From the NCBI RefSeq assembly GCF_001949145.1, contig NW_019091648.1:165153-219448 (forward strand): a stretch of 54,296 nt of DNA. Direction: 5' to 3'. Of this stretch, positions 35,401 through 46,934 are shown piece by piece. The translations under genes were made by a program, and so were the position numbers. Within the stretch, counting starts at the first letter, position 1. The number at the start of each line of letters is the position of its first letter. Under the pieces are notes generated by a model that had not been told where the DNA came from, made no database searches, and worked only from the letters and a program-made list of their open reading frames with translations. The DNA is from Acanthaster planci. Lineage: Eukaryota; Echinodermata; Asteroidea; Valvatida; Acanthasteridae.

Positions 35401-35620
35401 CGATGGACTTCTCCCTCCTTTAGAAGCATGGATGTTGTTAATGAATATACGTTGTTCCATTACTCCCCTGACTGTGTTGTCGCGTAGGTGTACATTGAAA
35501 GCGAGACGCCATCTTCTTAACTGCCTCCATGCGGCCTGTCCATTTGAGTCATCTAATCGTTCGGTTACTCGAATGCCATTAAGGGTATCTGGGGAAAAGT
35601 TTGACATTAAACTCAATGAA
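35401..35620 (-). pseudogene. possible N-terminal part of the integrase gene
   Basis: 82-codon minus frame from 35616 (MSLMSNFSPDTLNGIRVTER...) that leads, after a shift, into the integrase text. No domain recognised; an HHCC or H2C2 zinc motif was looked for and not seen. Confidence 0.35.
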
Positions 35621-35624
35621 ACAG

Positions 35625-37495
35625 TGTTGTTGCGAGTGTCTCATTTAACATTACGAAGCCATAGCCTCCAATTTGCACTTTTCGACAGACTTCCTTAACA
35701 CAATGTGGAATCTTATTCAGCCCAACCTTTGGCAAAAATCTTTGGAATGGTGTTTTTTATTTCTATGCTTGTTGTTAGGGGGGTGAGTATTGTAATATTA
35801 ATGAAATATTTGTCACGTATTAAGATGAGAGGACCAAGGTGTGAAGTAAGACATAGTCTAATTTGTTCTTGATCTAAGTAATTTGATAAAATGGTGTGGT
35901 TTTCTCATGATATGCAATTTAAATTGGGAATCGGCATTGTTACAATTTGCAATTCCCCAAACTGGTAATGTTTATTTTTTTTTCGAAAAAGATAGATATA
36001 AATTACCCGTGAGGGCTTGATGTCGTTCTTCGCTGACGCTACGTATTTTGTTCCCCATTCCTGCACTTGGGTGCCACAACAATGCCAGAAGAATCATCAA
36101 GGTCACGATGGTTTTAGCTCTGCACCAGTAAAAATATGGCAATATTCTCAAATTAAAAGAAAAGAATATGATGCCAACACATTTTAAACAATTATTTAAT
36201 GACGAGCAGGGGCTTACTTCATACATGGCAATTACTTCATACATCTATTGCAATTGTCTTTTTGCAAATGTTACGTGAACTTGCAGGAATTGATACACAT
36301 TATCGTTCACCTTTCAGAGAATGCGAAATTTTCGTTTTGATGTCAACTAAATGATTTTTGTATAGCAAGTATCACGTTATAACAAGAACGTTTGACTTCC
36401 CGGACAAAAGTACTAAATGTTATTATACTTCAATCACTCTCTAATTTCCAAAGAAAGAACATTTCATTTCTCCTCTAGTGAAAATTTATTCCTGAACGGT
36501 GAAACTCAAGGGACAAGACGAATTCAGGTGAAACTTTATTACGCCAACATATCAGGAATCCTGTCAAACTTGAAGGATCCCCTTTTCCGAACTGTTTTAG
36601 TTTTAACGGGCAGTGAATTTCTCAGTCGATATTGTTTAGTTTCTTATTTAACTCTTCGGAAAAATAACACCAACGCAGACATGAATACTTATTAAGTTGG
36701 CTCTGTGTGCACAAGCCTTTACTTATATTTAACTGGGATATAGGCCTCGCCACATTATTAGTGAAATTAGTCATATGAAAGTAACATTTCATGCAAACTA
36801 TTTAATGCAAACTTCATGCAAGCGAAAAGGTACATGGAACGATTGTTAATACAGACCTGTTCATTTCTGTTGAGTTGCTAAAGTTAAATGTTGTGTGATG
36901 TGGATCAAACACTTCGTAAAAATATCAAAAAATGATGTGAAACAAACACCAAAAGCGTATACAAACTGAATCTAAACAAATACGAATATACAGCCCAAGG
37001 ATGAAGTGATGAAACGGCGTACACTGTAGGTTATAGTGACAACTTGCAAACTGAAGGATGAGAGAGTAGCTAACCTTGCGGGCATAGTGTAGAAGCTCTG
37101 TAAAAGAGAATTGGGGGAAAGCACTTAAATAACAGCAACGTTGCATTAACGCCCCGTCCAGCAATCCTCACAGAGAATCCACGACATTTTGTTTTTCGTC
37201 AATATCAACCCTCCCCCACTAATCCAGCAGCCAGCCTCGCCAGATATATCTTGCATTCTCCGTTCATGAAAAAGCCGTGGTTTTGTTTTCGTAAGAAAGA
37301 CAGTGTTGATTGATAAAAGCATATACTGCAGTGGGTGGCAAGGCCTGTACAAAGAGGTATCAATTTTGCGCAGGCTAGAATATTGTGGCGGGACTACTGA
37401 CAACTTTGTGTGGCGGACCAGCAGACTGGCCTGATCGGAGATAGAATTGACCTGGCCTAACCCCACAAGTATATTTATTTAATTAACCTTACGCA
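35625..37495. other. intergenic, no gene recognised
   Basis: AT-rich, with open frames at most about 106 codons and no motif on either strand. Confidence 0.5.
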
Positions 37496-37500
37496 AGAAT

Positions 37501-37675
37501 GAGCGGCTAGCGGTGGTAAACCTCCACCAAAGGAATAGCCCCTACGGCATAGTCCACCGTTCTTAACTGATATCCCCCCCTTGCATTTGGATATCCAAAC
37601 GCAAGGGGGATATCAGTTAAGAACGGTGGACTATGCCTTAGGGGCTGTTCGTTTGGTGGAGGTTTACCACCGCTC
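37501..37675. repeat. long imperfect foldback hairpin, ~85-bp arms
   Basis: The left arm (GAGCGGCTAGCGGTGGTAAA...) and right arm (...GGTTTACCACCGCTC) are near-perfect reverse complements, meeting at TTTGGATATCCAAA near 37592. Differences include a 7-base addition near the left end and a few substitutions (for example CTACGGCAT versus ATGCCTTAG). It could extrude as a cruciform, or be a foldback/MITE-type element. No ORF. Confidence 0.92.
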
Positions 37676-39595
37676 TGTGATTAGGTAATTGATCCCAATG
37701 CCAATAAAGACTACAATAAACGTCAATAAGTGATACAGGACTGAACTAAATCTCACGGTGACCAGTGATTTCCAAGGCAATTATATGATTGGTTTATTCA
37801 ATGTCAGTGCTCAGTTATCCTTTATATACAACAGCAATTAACTTTACACAAAATTATCCTCACGGGGAGGTAGTCCTACGTGGTCAACTGCAACACGAAC
37901 GTGATTAATCAGCCTTATCCTTAACCTACACCAGAATAACCCTCACGGTGATCAGGGTAATCCTCACAATAACCAGGTAACCCTCACAGTGATCAGGGTA
38001 ACCCTCAAGTCTAAATAAATAATCTACCGATGGCTTAAATCTGATAAGTCTTAACCAAACAAGCGAATACAATCTTCGTAACTGTACAACACAACACAAC
38101 GGTGTAGACTTGTACAACAATAATCTATACTGCCTAACGAAGCAACACAGGTCCCAAATTGCAACGAGGTTTAAGTTGACTTTAAATAACCCTCACCCAC
38201 TTCAAGTTATTACGAAATAACACAGGTAAGTAGATTAAGAAGGCGATTATAATAGTTGTCACCGGACTCTAACGGAAACTTGCACCCTGTAAACCTCAAC
38301 GAGGAAAGCAAGCTCCCAGACCAGGACCACACCCAGCAACCGTCGCTATACCAACAAGCATGGAGCAACGGCACACTCCTTCTAGTATAAGCTTCGCTAA
38401 TTCCCAATTACCTGGTTAACACGGGTTCCCTAACCCTACAATCTACCACTTCTTAAATAAACGAGACTGTCTAACAATTCCGCAATCTTCAAAGAGATCT
38501 GATATAATCGGCAGCTCCGGCAACTGAGAACAAGCACCACAATAACCGATCGCACTAGGTAGATCCCCAACCACCAGCGGTCGTACGTCAGATTTACACT
38601 CGAAACTCACAACGCAACACAAACCCACAGAGCTCTGTTTAGCACGCTGCCATCTTGAGAAGTCCTGGCAACCCACGCAGCCAGCGCCCAGACCAAAGGT
38701 AATACACGCCTCTGATTGGTTGCCGCGGACATGTTTATGCATGATTTAGAAACCTGAATTATTAATGACCCAGACTAAACACAAGTCTGCGCAGCTACCC
38801 TGATTCCAGTATGGTTCCATATCTTGTTTTGGGGGTTTGGGTTTTTTTTGTGGGGGGGGGTTGCTAAATACACCGCCCAGCTCATTCCAAATCTGAAAGG
38901 TGACTGTATACAGGCTAAAAGAGCGCGCGCTTTGAAATGTGACTTAACGGATTTTAGCGCACATTTCTCAACAGTTCATGACAGTATAAAACTGCTATGT
39001 GGCTAACCCCATGAACCATAACAATACAAGGGGGCATAGTGAGATCCCCTCCCATCATGAGAGACCAGACATTCCGGTCCTTAAATAAAGCTATAGGTGT
39101 CTGTTTTCAGTGCCGCCGGCATCACTGTTGAAGTCTATGTCATTATTTGTCTTGACAAATATTTTCAATTAAATAGATTTAAGACTTTTTTAGAGACTTA
39201 CGTTTGTTCTTGCGGGGATGCCATCTTCAAATATCACGAGGAGAACCTTCCATAACCCGTTTTCTGCCGCTTGATTGAAGCTGATTTAGACCTCTATAAA
39301 ATCAGGCAACTAACTGTGGCTACTGACACCAAAGCTAACACCACAGGTGGGAATCTCGGGAAAGTCACTGTCATGCCCAGACAGGGGTGTGGGTGTGTGT
39401 GTACCCGGGGTGTATTCAGTTTAATACGAGGCAAATCGATTTGGAACCAACTTCACCCATTTAAGCGCATGCGCGTTCACTTATGAGTACCGGTATAATG
39501 TACACATCAGCACCCGGCCAACATGGGCAAAGAATTGTCCAGTATGTTTAACTTCAACCCAAAACACACACTTACTAATAAATGTGAACTTTTTT
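37676..39595. other. intergenic with short tandem repeat; no gene recognised
   Basis: At 37938-38010 a ~20-bp unit (ACCCTCACGGTGATCAGGGT) is repeated about 3.5 times. Single related pieces (CTCACGGTGACCAG, CTCACGGGGAGG) lie just upstream. G-rich low complexity at 38830-38862. No gene. Confidence 0.55.
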
Positions 39596-39598
39596 TTC

Positions 39599-39770
39599 AG
39601 AACTGTATCTACTATCTGCATGTATGTACATTTCCATGAAACCCATTACATGTATATAAAATACACTGGGCACAAAGTAATCCACTCACTTTGACCCACA
39701 ATATGGGAACTTTTGTTTCATTAATTTCCCATAAGGAACATGACCCGACACAGAGGCGTGAAAGTTTTCA
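39599..39770 (+). repeat. dispersed repeat, copy 1 of a direct pair
   Basis: Shares TGTATCTACTATCT, CATGTATGTACATTTCCATG, AAACCCATTACA, CACAAAGTAATCC, AACTTTTGTTTC and CATGACCC in the same order with 43319-43475. Confidence 0.75.
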
Positions 39771-39774
39771 CACA

Positions 39775-41740
39775 TGCGGGTACACAAAATGAAAACTTAT
39801 TCCATCAACACTGTTCAAGAATAACTTAATCATTAAGTGAATTAGAAACAAAAACCGTACACAAAAACGAGCCGGCCCTTGCATCACCAAGCTCCGGATA
39901 CAGAGTTTTAAAACCCCCGCTCTGTGGGAAACACCAGCCTAATGGGCCCACGGGCGAGTTATGTGTAGACAAGCGTTACCCAGCCACTATTGTGACCTTG
40001 CTTTAGACCAGTGACGACTTCCTCAAGGTAAGGATTGTACCCTGAATGATAAGCACATTACATACAAACTTTCTGGGAAATTCAGTTTTGACCAAACACT
40101 GATATCTATACCAGCTGCATCAACCTAATTATCTCTCCATGGTGGTCACAGAAAAGTATTCAAATACATCAGCAAACAGACCGCTCGTCCATGACACTGT
40201 AAAATCAAACAACAAGAAACGAGTGAAGTGGCCCCGTTAACGGATAACAAATCCCATCCACTCCTTGCTAAAAAAATCTAATTCACGGCAGCAATCTTTT
40301 CCTGAAAACCCCCCTGTTAGCATAAGGATAAAAATCGACCGATTATTACTTAAAACTTGCTTGCACAGACCGGTTTCCCTTATTTTCTCAGCCATGGAAA
40401 CACTTAACCAAAGTCCTGGTGGTGGCCGAACTCCACTCCATCAAACTTAAGACGTAGGCACGTATGTTTCAGAGGGAAATTATTAACTGCGCATGTCCCG
40501 TTTTTTAGGTCATTTGCCTGCGTAATGAGGGCCATGGGAATTTGTGCCAGGCAAAAAGCTGCTTCATTTCATGAAATTTAGGCCTACGTCGTATTTAATT
40601 TTTTTGAAATAAAAATTCCTGCCTAAAATATTTCAAAGTAAGAGAAGGCCTTTTCCTATTACGTGTTTGGTGAAAATTAAATTGAGAATTGATTTTTGTA
40701 ACAAGCTCTTTTCGACAGCGGTAGTTTGTTTACGTTTCGATGCGATTCCTGAGGACTCGAAACAAAGAATTCGAAGTTTTCCTGAAGTTTCAAAAGTGGG
40801 TGTGGTGGAGGAAGGTCTCAAGGTTTTAGATTTGCTGACGGTTTGACACTAGATTTTTTCTTTTCCTGACCGGACGCGTTTGCATATCGACCTAACTCAG
40901 CACCGATTCCGTTCATTCCGTATTTAATCTTACGGTCTTGCGAACGTAAGAATTCAGTGACTCGGGAACAAACTCAAAAAGTACAGTAAGTTAACATGAA
41001 GTTCACTTTTGTAACCGCGAGGTATATCTGTCATTATAAAATGCAAGGAAAATGTCGACATTCACGGTACATACCCCGAGTTTTACATGTACATTGTACT
41101 GTGCGAGCATGAACCACACGAACATGTACATTATGTACACTTGCTCCCACGGTCGAGAATTTCCTTGCACTTGTACGTGCACGTCTACGCCGCGGTAACA
41201 ACCTGCAGTATACTGGATCGGTTTTGAGCATGTCAAACACGAACAGATCGCCATGCGCAGATAACTCATGGAAGTCGAATCAAAAACATACAGCTGCATG
41301 TACATAGATATGATTGTACCGTGTGGTTGAGATTCTGGCCTGTCGTATGCAGTAACTAACTGTTTTGTTAAAACATCTAAAATTGAGAAATTTTGTGAAA
41401 GAAAACCAAGTGCTCGACTGAAAATGGAAATAATTTATCATCTTAGCAACAACTTCGAGGCTAAATTTCAAACTTATGTTGCATTTCTTTTCCCAATTCT
41501 ATAGTGCTTTATTCGGTTTAAGCCTTCTAAGGCACATACAAAGAGTTTCAATCCGATTGTTAACTGTTTGCAAAGAAGTCTTCAAAACGAGAAGGCTCAC
41601 CAGAGGATTGGCAAGTTGCTATGACATTTCTGTATGGTTCACGAGGGTCTGGTCAAGTAACCGTCTCCTACGGTCGAAGTAGTTAATTTCCACACGTTGA
41701 ATGGGGACGAAACATACTTGTAGGGCGACTTGTTACGCCC
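39775..41740. other. intergenic, no gene recognised
   Basis: Short open frames without motifs, plus simple TACATGTA patches near 41090 and 41300. Confidence 0.5.
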
Positions 41741-41752
41741 CTCCCTATACAC

Positions 41753-43067
41753 TATGGAATTCCATATCTGCCGTCGTGCGTCGCCCGTCGTGCGTCGGCC
41801 GTGGTTTTTTTGTCACGATTGCGCAGTGGTATTTTTAACTTTGACCCTTGATCGTTTCACATGTACATATCCTTGTTCGATCGATCCGCTACGCCTGACT
41901 CTCATTTTAGCACTAGACTAGAAGATGCACATGTATTCGTTTTTGCAGTTGCGCCAAACTCCAATTGAAAGAAGAAATAATATCCTGACATCGGTTAAAT
42001 AACGTGTATATGAAATAATACCATTTTGGTTACATATATAAATTAACAAAATAGACTTTTGTTAGGGTAGATTGTTGTTGTTTTTCGATAACTTAGTTAC
42101 TTTAGACGNNNNNNNNNNNNNNNNNNNNNNNNNNNNNNNNNNNNNNNNNNNNNNNNNNNNNNNNNNNNNNNNNNNNNNNNNNNNNNNNNNNNNNNNNNNN
42201 NNNNNNNNNNNNNNNNNNNNNNNNNNNNNNNNNNNNNNNNNNNNNNNNNNNNNNNNNNNNNNNNNNNNNNNNNNNNNNNNNNNNNNNNNNNNNNNNNNNN
42301 NNNNNNNNNNNNNNNNNNNNNNNNNNNNNNNNNNNNNNNNNNNNNNNNNNNNNNNNNNNNNNNNNNNNNNNNNNNNNNNNNNNNNNNNNNNNNNNNNNNN
42401 NNNNNNNNNNNNNNNNNNNNNNNNNNNNNNNNNNNNNNNNNNNNNNNNNNNNNNNNNNNNNNNNNNNNNNNNNNNNNNNNNNNNNNNNNNNNNNNNNNNN
42501 NNNNNNNNNNNNNNNNNNNNNNNNNNNNNNNNNNNNNNNNNNNNNNNNNNNNNNNNNNNNNNNNNNNNNNNNNNNNNNNNNNNNNNNNNNNNNNNNNNNN
42601 NNNNNNNNNNNNNNNNNNNNNNNNNNNNNNNNNNNNNNNNNNNNNNNNNNNNNNNNNNNNNNNNNNNNNNNNNNNNNNNNNNNNNNNNNNNNNNNNNNNN
42701 NNNNNNNNNNNNNNNNNNNNNNNNNNNNNNNNNNNNNNNNNNNNNNNNNNNNNNNNNNNNNNNNNNNNNNNNNNNNNNNNNNNNNNNNNNNNNNNNNNNN
42801 NNNNNNNNNNNNNNNNNNNNNNNNNNNNNNNNNNNNNNNNNNNNNNNNNNNNNNNNNNNNNNNNNNNNNNNNNNNNNNNNNNNNNNNNNNNNNNNNNNNN
42901 NNNNNNNNNNNNNNNNNNNNNNNNNNNNNNNNNNNNNNNNNNNNNNNNNNNNNNNNNNNNNNNNNNNNNNNNNNNNNNNNNNNNNNNNNNNNNNNNNNNN
43001 NNNNNNNNNNNNNNNNNNNNNNNNNNNNNNNNNNGACGGCGGGCGACGGAAGATATGGAATTCCATA
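41753..43067. mobile_element. unclassified TIR transposon with 6-bp target duplication, internal gap
   Basis: The outer ends are inverted copies: TATGGAATTCCATATCTGCC then GTCG-rich text at left, and its counterpart (GACGGCGGGCGACGGAAGAT then TATGGAATTCCATA) at right. Immediately outside both ends is ATACAC (41747-41752 and 43068-43073), a 6-bp target-site duplication. Bases 42109-43034 are Ns, so any transposase is hidden. The visible left interior (41800-42108) has no ORF of note. Confidence 0.78.
42109..43034. other. assembly gap (Ns)
   Basis: 926 Ns inside the TIR element. All open frames across it are artefacts. Confidence 0.99.
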
Positions 43068-43259
43068 ATACACCCACGCACAAACAAATTTCAGGCAACT
43101 GGGGACCCCCCTATTTTTCCTCTTTTGTTTTACTTCAGCCCTTTTAAAAGACCACCCATATGTTTTGTGTACAATCGGGGACCCTGTGTAACTCGGGGAC
43201 CTTACTGTCCTCTATTGTTCAGACTCCCAAACTGAATGCAGATACAAACTCACAAGTGA

Positions 43260-43313
43260 GAGAAGAAGCTGTACTTGTATGAGTAAGTACTCATACAAGT
43301 ACAGCTTCTTCTC
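43260..43313. repeat. perfect palindrome, 26-bp arms, 2-nt spacer
   Basis: 43260-43285 (GAGAAGAAGCTGTACTTGTA...) is the exact reverse complement of 43288-43313. It lies about 400 bp before the Polinton polymerase. Confidence 0.93.
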
Positions 43314-43318
43314 ATGAA

Positions 43319-43475
43319 TTGTATCTACTATCTACATGTATGTACATTTCCATGAAACCCATTACAAGGAATTATACACAAAGTAATCCGCACATTATCA
43401 TTTCGACCCAGAATAAGTAAACTTTTGTTTCGTTTTTCATAAGCAGCATGACCCAACACAGAGCCGTTGTGGAAG
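43319..43475 (+). repeat. dispersed repeat, copy 2 of a direct pair
   Basis: Second copy of the 39.6 kb repeat in the same orientation. It ends shortly before the truncated polymerase gene. Confidence 0.75.
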
Positions 43476-43679
43476 AGTAACAGCATACATTTAAATACCT
43501 GCAAGGAGTTTTAAAAAGGAAAGCTTTCGAAAACAAAGAAAGATACCTGAGACTTTATAAATCAACATCGATAAGACTAAAGAATCGCATTGCCGATGCC
43601 CAATTCCAAACGAGCCAAGGACTAAAAGCGAAAAGGCATCTTTTAGTTCTGTAAATAATGAATCCAAGTTCAGAGAGTT

Positions 43680-45783
43680 GCTCTGTGTGACATGCATGAA
43701 GCCAATCGTAAGGTTAGAGATCATTGTCTCGTCACGGGTAAATATAGGAGTGCCGCGCACGCCAGTTGTAGTTCAAAGTTAAGAGTCGTGCCCAATCAAA
43801 CGGCCATCCCCGTGATTTTATACAACTTGGAGAAATACGACGCGCATTTGATCATGCAGGGTGCTATTGCGTTCAACGGTAGTAAAATCAACGTCATTGC
43901 AAAAAATTCAGAAAATTATATTTCGTTTAGCTTTGATCAACTGCAGTTTCTCGACTCGTTTCATTTTATGGCTGTTTCACTTGATCGGTTGGTTAAAAAT
44001 TGTTCTCCGGATGATTTCAAGTTACTTTGCGAAAGATTCCCAAATGACACCGGCATGCTTTTAGAAAAGGGAATTTACCCATACTAATACATCGACTCGT
44101 TTGATAAATTTGAAGAAATGCAACTGCCTCCTCGAGCTGCTTTCTATAGTTCGTTGAGGCAGGCGTCTATTTCTGAGGAAGAATATGCTCGAGCCCAAAA
44201 AGTATGGCAAACGTTCAATTGCCAAAAGTTGGGGAAGTATCACGACCGATACGTAGAAACGGACGTATTGCTGTTGGCGGGTGTAATTTGAAAACTTTGA
44301 CCCGGCCAACTATCACACGTCGCCTGGCTTATCGTGGGATGCATTGTAAAAACATTCTGATATCAAATTGGAACTACTGACAGACATCGACCAGCATCTA
44401 TTCTTTGAAAGGGCCAAACGTGGTGGCATTTCGAGCGTGGTTCCAAAGCGTTACGCCAAAGCAAATAATTTGAGTTTACCAGATTACGATCCCGAGAAAC
44501 CAGAATCTTACATTTTATATCTAGACGCAAATAATTTTTATGGCTGGGCAATGTCACAACCGTTGCCTTTTTGTGGATTTCAATGGGTTAAGGACTTGGA
44601 CAAATTTAACGCCGAGTATATTTCTAAACTTTCACCAAATGAATTACAAGGTTACATGATTGAAGTGACATTAGATTAGGCCCTATCCAAAAAAATTACA
44701 TTATTCGCACTATGATTTCCCACTGGCGCCCGAAAATATGTCAATTCCAAATGAATGGTTATCAGATTACCAAAGTAACTTGATTAGCAACGGTGAGCAA
44801 GTAACTTCAGTAGATAAACTCGTAGACACTTTAGGCACAAAACATAAATACGTAGTTCACTATCGAACGTTACAAAAGTACCTGCAACTAGGTCTCCAGT
44901 TAAAAAAGGGTTCACCGCGTAATGTCGTTTAAACAGGCACCTGGGATGAAGAGTTACATCAATAAAAATACTAAATTGCGTAAGAAAGCCAAGTCTGATT
45001 TTGAGAAGGATTTTTTTCAAATTGATGAATAATTCGGTATTTGGCAAGACGATGGAAAATGTCAGATATCGTATGGACGGACATTTGTTGCGGAATTTAC
45101 AAGATTCAGATAAATATAACAAATTAACTTTACAAATTATAAATCGACCACACCGTTTTCGAAATGTGAGCTATCATTCGTCGAAATGTATCGCATGAAG
45201 ACCAAATTGAATAAGCCGATCTATTGCGGTGTAAGCGTATTAGACTTGTCCAATACTTTAATGTACGATTTCTATTATAATACATTAAAAGTCGATTCTG
45301 GCGACAAAATGAGCTTGCTTTATACAGACACTGATTCTTTATTAGTTCAAATTCAAATCGATGATTTAAATGGCTACTTGAGTAAGAATCGCGAGCTGTT
45401 CTACTTTGGTAACTACCCACCCGATCATGCGCTATACGACGCCAAAAATACAAAAGTCATCGGTAAATTTAAAGACAAATTCGGAGGCAAAGTCATTTCG
45501 GAAGCCATTTGCATTCGGCCGAAAATGTATTCGGTTGTAACTACCGATCAAAATTTGAAAAAAAAAACCAAGGGCGTCACTAAAGTAGTAACCGAGAAAC
45601 ACTTATCGCACGAAGCGTATAAAAGTTGTCTATTTTGAACGGCTACAGCATTTTAACAGACAGCAGCTGTTGAAATCTGACAAGCATCAGATATTCATGG
45701 TTTTGCAAAATAAATTAAGTCTTTCACCGTTGGACACAAAGCGCTATATGTTACCGAATGGCATTGCCATTGTCAATTGTTAA
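43680..45783 (+). pseudogene. Polinton protein-primed DNA polymerase B (N-terminally truncated)
   Basis: Family-B polymerase that replicates Polinton DNA using a protein primer. Blocks in order: VRDHCLVTGKYRSAAH (zinc-like N-terminal block), IPVILYNLEKYDAHLIMQ and FLDSFHFMAVSLDRLV (exonuclease region), LPPRAAFYSSLRQ, LELLTDIDQHLFFERAKRGG, LYLDANNFYGWAMS (motif A, about 44518-44553), FKLMNNSVFGKTMENVR (motif B, about 45040), LLYTDTDSL (motif C, 45321-45338) and LSLSPLDTKRYMLPNG near the end. The first few hundred residues expected upstream are missing. Breaks: stops near 44086, 44346 and 44677, frame changes near 44285, 44930, 45010, 45135 and 45636, a small loss near 44285, and a TAA at 45781. 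The acidic residues of motifs A and C are intact. Confidence 0.92.
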
Positions 45784-45786
45784 TTC

Positions 45787-45981
45787 GGGGGTTTAACTTA
45801 TTTAGCGCAGGCCAAATAGGCCCTATTATCCACAAAGTCAAAGGCCTTACGTGATTCGTTCATTTACGAATGGGTGTGTAACTCTGATTTCAAAAACAAG
45901 GAACAGGCGCTCAATTCCGTTTTTGCGCAGTTAAATTTAAAAAACGTTACCGATAATCAATTATGTTTCTTTGGGGGGTAA
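45787..45981 (+). pseudogene. open remnant after polB, in the same frame; unknown
   Basis: About 64 codons interrupted once by TAG. The text (KALRDSFIYEWVC, KEQALNSVFAQLNLKNV) looks like genuine protein sequence. It follows the polB stop in the same frame and runs into the 3' end of the convergent integrase gene, overlapping by about 21 bp. It may be a polymerase C-terminal extension or a separate small gene. I do not recognise it. Confidence 0.45.
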
Positions 45982-46914
45982 TTCTGTGTCTTCAGGTACC
46001 ACTTGAAGTTCTTCTCTGACGAAACTACGTTTGGGACCGTCTATAATACAACGTAGGCCCTGTTTTTACTTTTTTTTGCCATTGAACCGTTTAAATTGGC
46101 TGATGCGTTTTTCAATTTGATAAACGTCCACACTCCAATGGGATCGGTTGCCCTTCTGACGGTACCACCTTCCTGCTCAGCCGGATAATATAAATATCGC
46201 ACGACCACGTCTGGAGGTAATTCTCTTTGAGCTTTTCTTGGGGGTGCACTCGGTGTTTGTTTCACGTGCTCTTGTTGGATGGCTTCTGCAGGCTCTTTGT
46301 CAATTAACCTGTTTTTTTTTCCACGTTTAACGCTTTTATGACGGCCGGTAAACGCTGCCTGCATTTAACATTTCCTGCGCGTTTGATGCCCAAATAAACG
46401 CTCGGCCAATGTGCAGTTAAATCGTTCTACGATTCCCTGTGAACTTCGGGTTCCCCCACTTGAACCAAAACGCCTTTCTTGACAAAAGCTTTTTAAAACT
46501 CGCCTTTAAATTCCGACCCCGAGTCTACGTTGATTACCTTGGGCCAAGTCAAGGATGACCTTTTTAATAATATCTGTTTAATAGCTTCTAATGCTTGACC
46601 GGCCGTTTTACTGGTCAATGGTTCTGCCTCTTTATACCTAGAGCCCACGTCTACTACGGTCAAAGCGGATTTAAAAGTTTCTTTTTTAACTCGATCCCAG
46701 GGAAAATATAATATATCCATTTGCTGCGCGTAATTGGGTTCGACCAATGTAATTAGGTGCAGGTAAACAAATTTGCAAATTGGCTTGCTTTTTTAACCAG
46801 GATCTAACAACCGATTTGTCTGCACCCGTCTTTTCTTGTAAATGATCGGCCGCGCTTTCGCCCTTCCAATAGCCCTTTGTGCTGTAAAACAACTTTGAAA
46901 ATTCTTGGTCCATT
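45961..46914 (-). pseudogene. Polinton integrase (retroviral-type, rve)
   Basis: Integrates the element. Starts at ATG 46914 (MDQEFSKLFYSTKGYWKGES), the conserved Polinton integrase opening. Then comes an HTH/linker region, QMDILYFPWDRV with the first catalytic Asp, ALTVVDVGSRYKEAEPLTSK, WPKVINVDSGSEFKG with the second Asp, and GIVERFNCTLAERLFGH with the Glu. The tail has LPPDVVVRYLYYPAEQEGG, RRATDPIGVW and KRSFVREELQVVPE (SH3/chromo-like end), with a stop at 45963-45961. Total about 318 codons, normal for the family. Breaks: shifts near 46750, 46490 and 46380 plus a stop near 46365, and another shift near 46040. It is convergent with polB and nearly back-to-back with the next gene (20 bp gap), suggesting a shared divergent promoter. 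Confidence 0.9.
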
Positions 46915-46934
46915 CTAAAATATTATACAATAAA

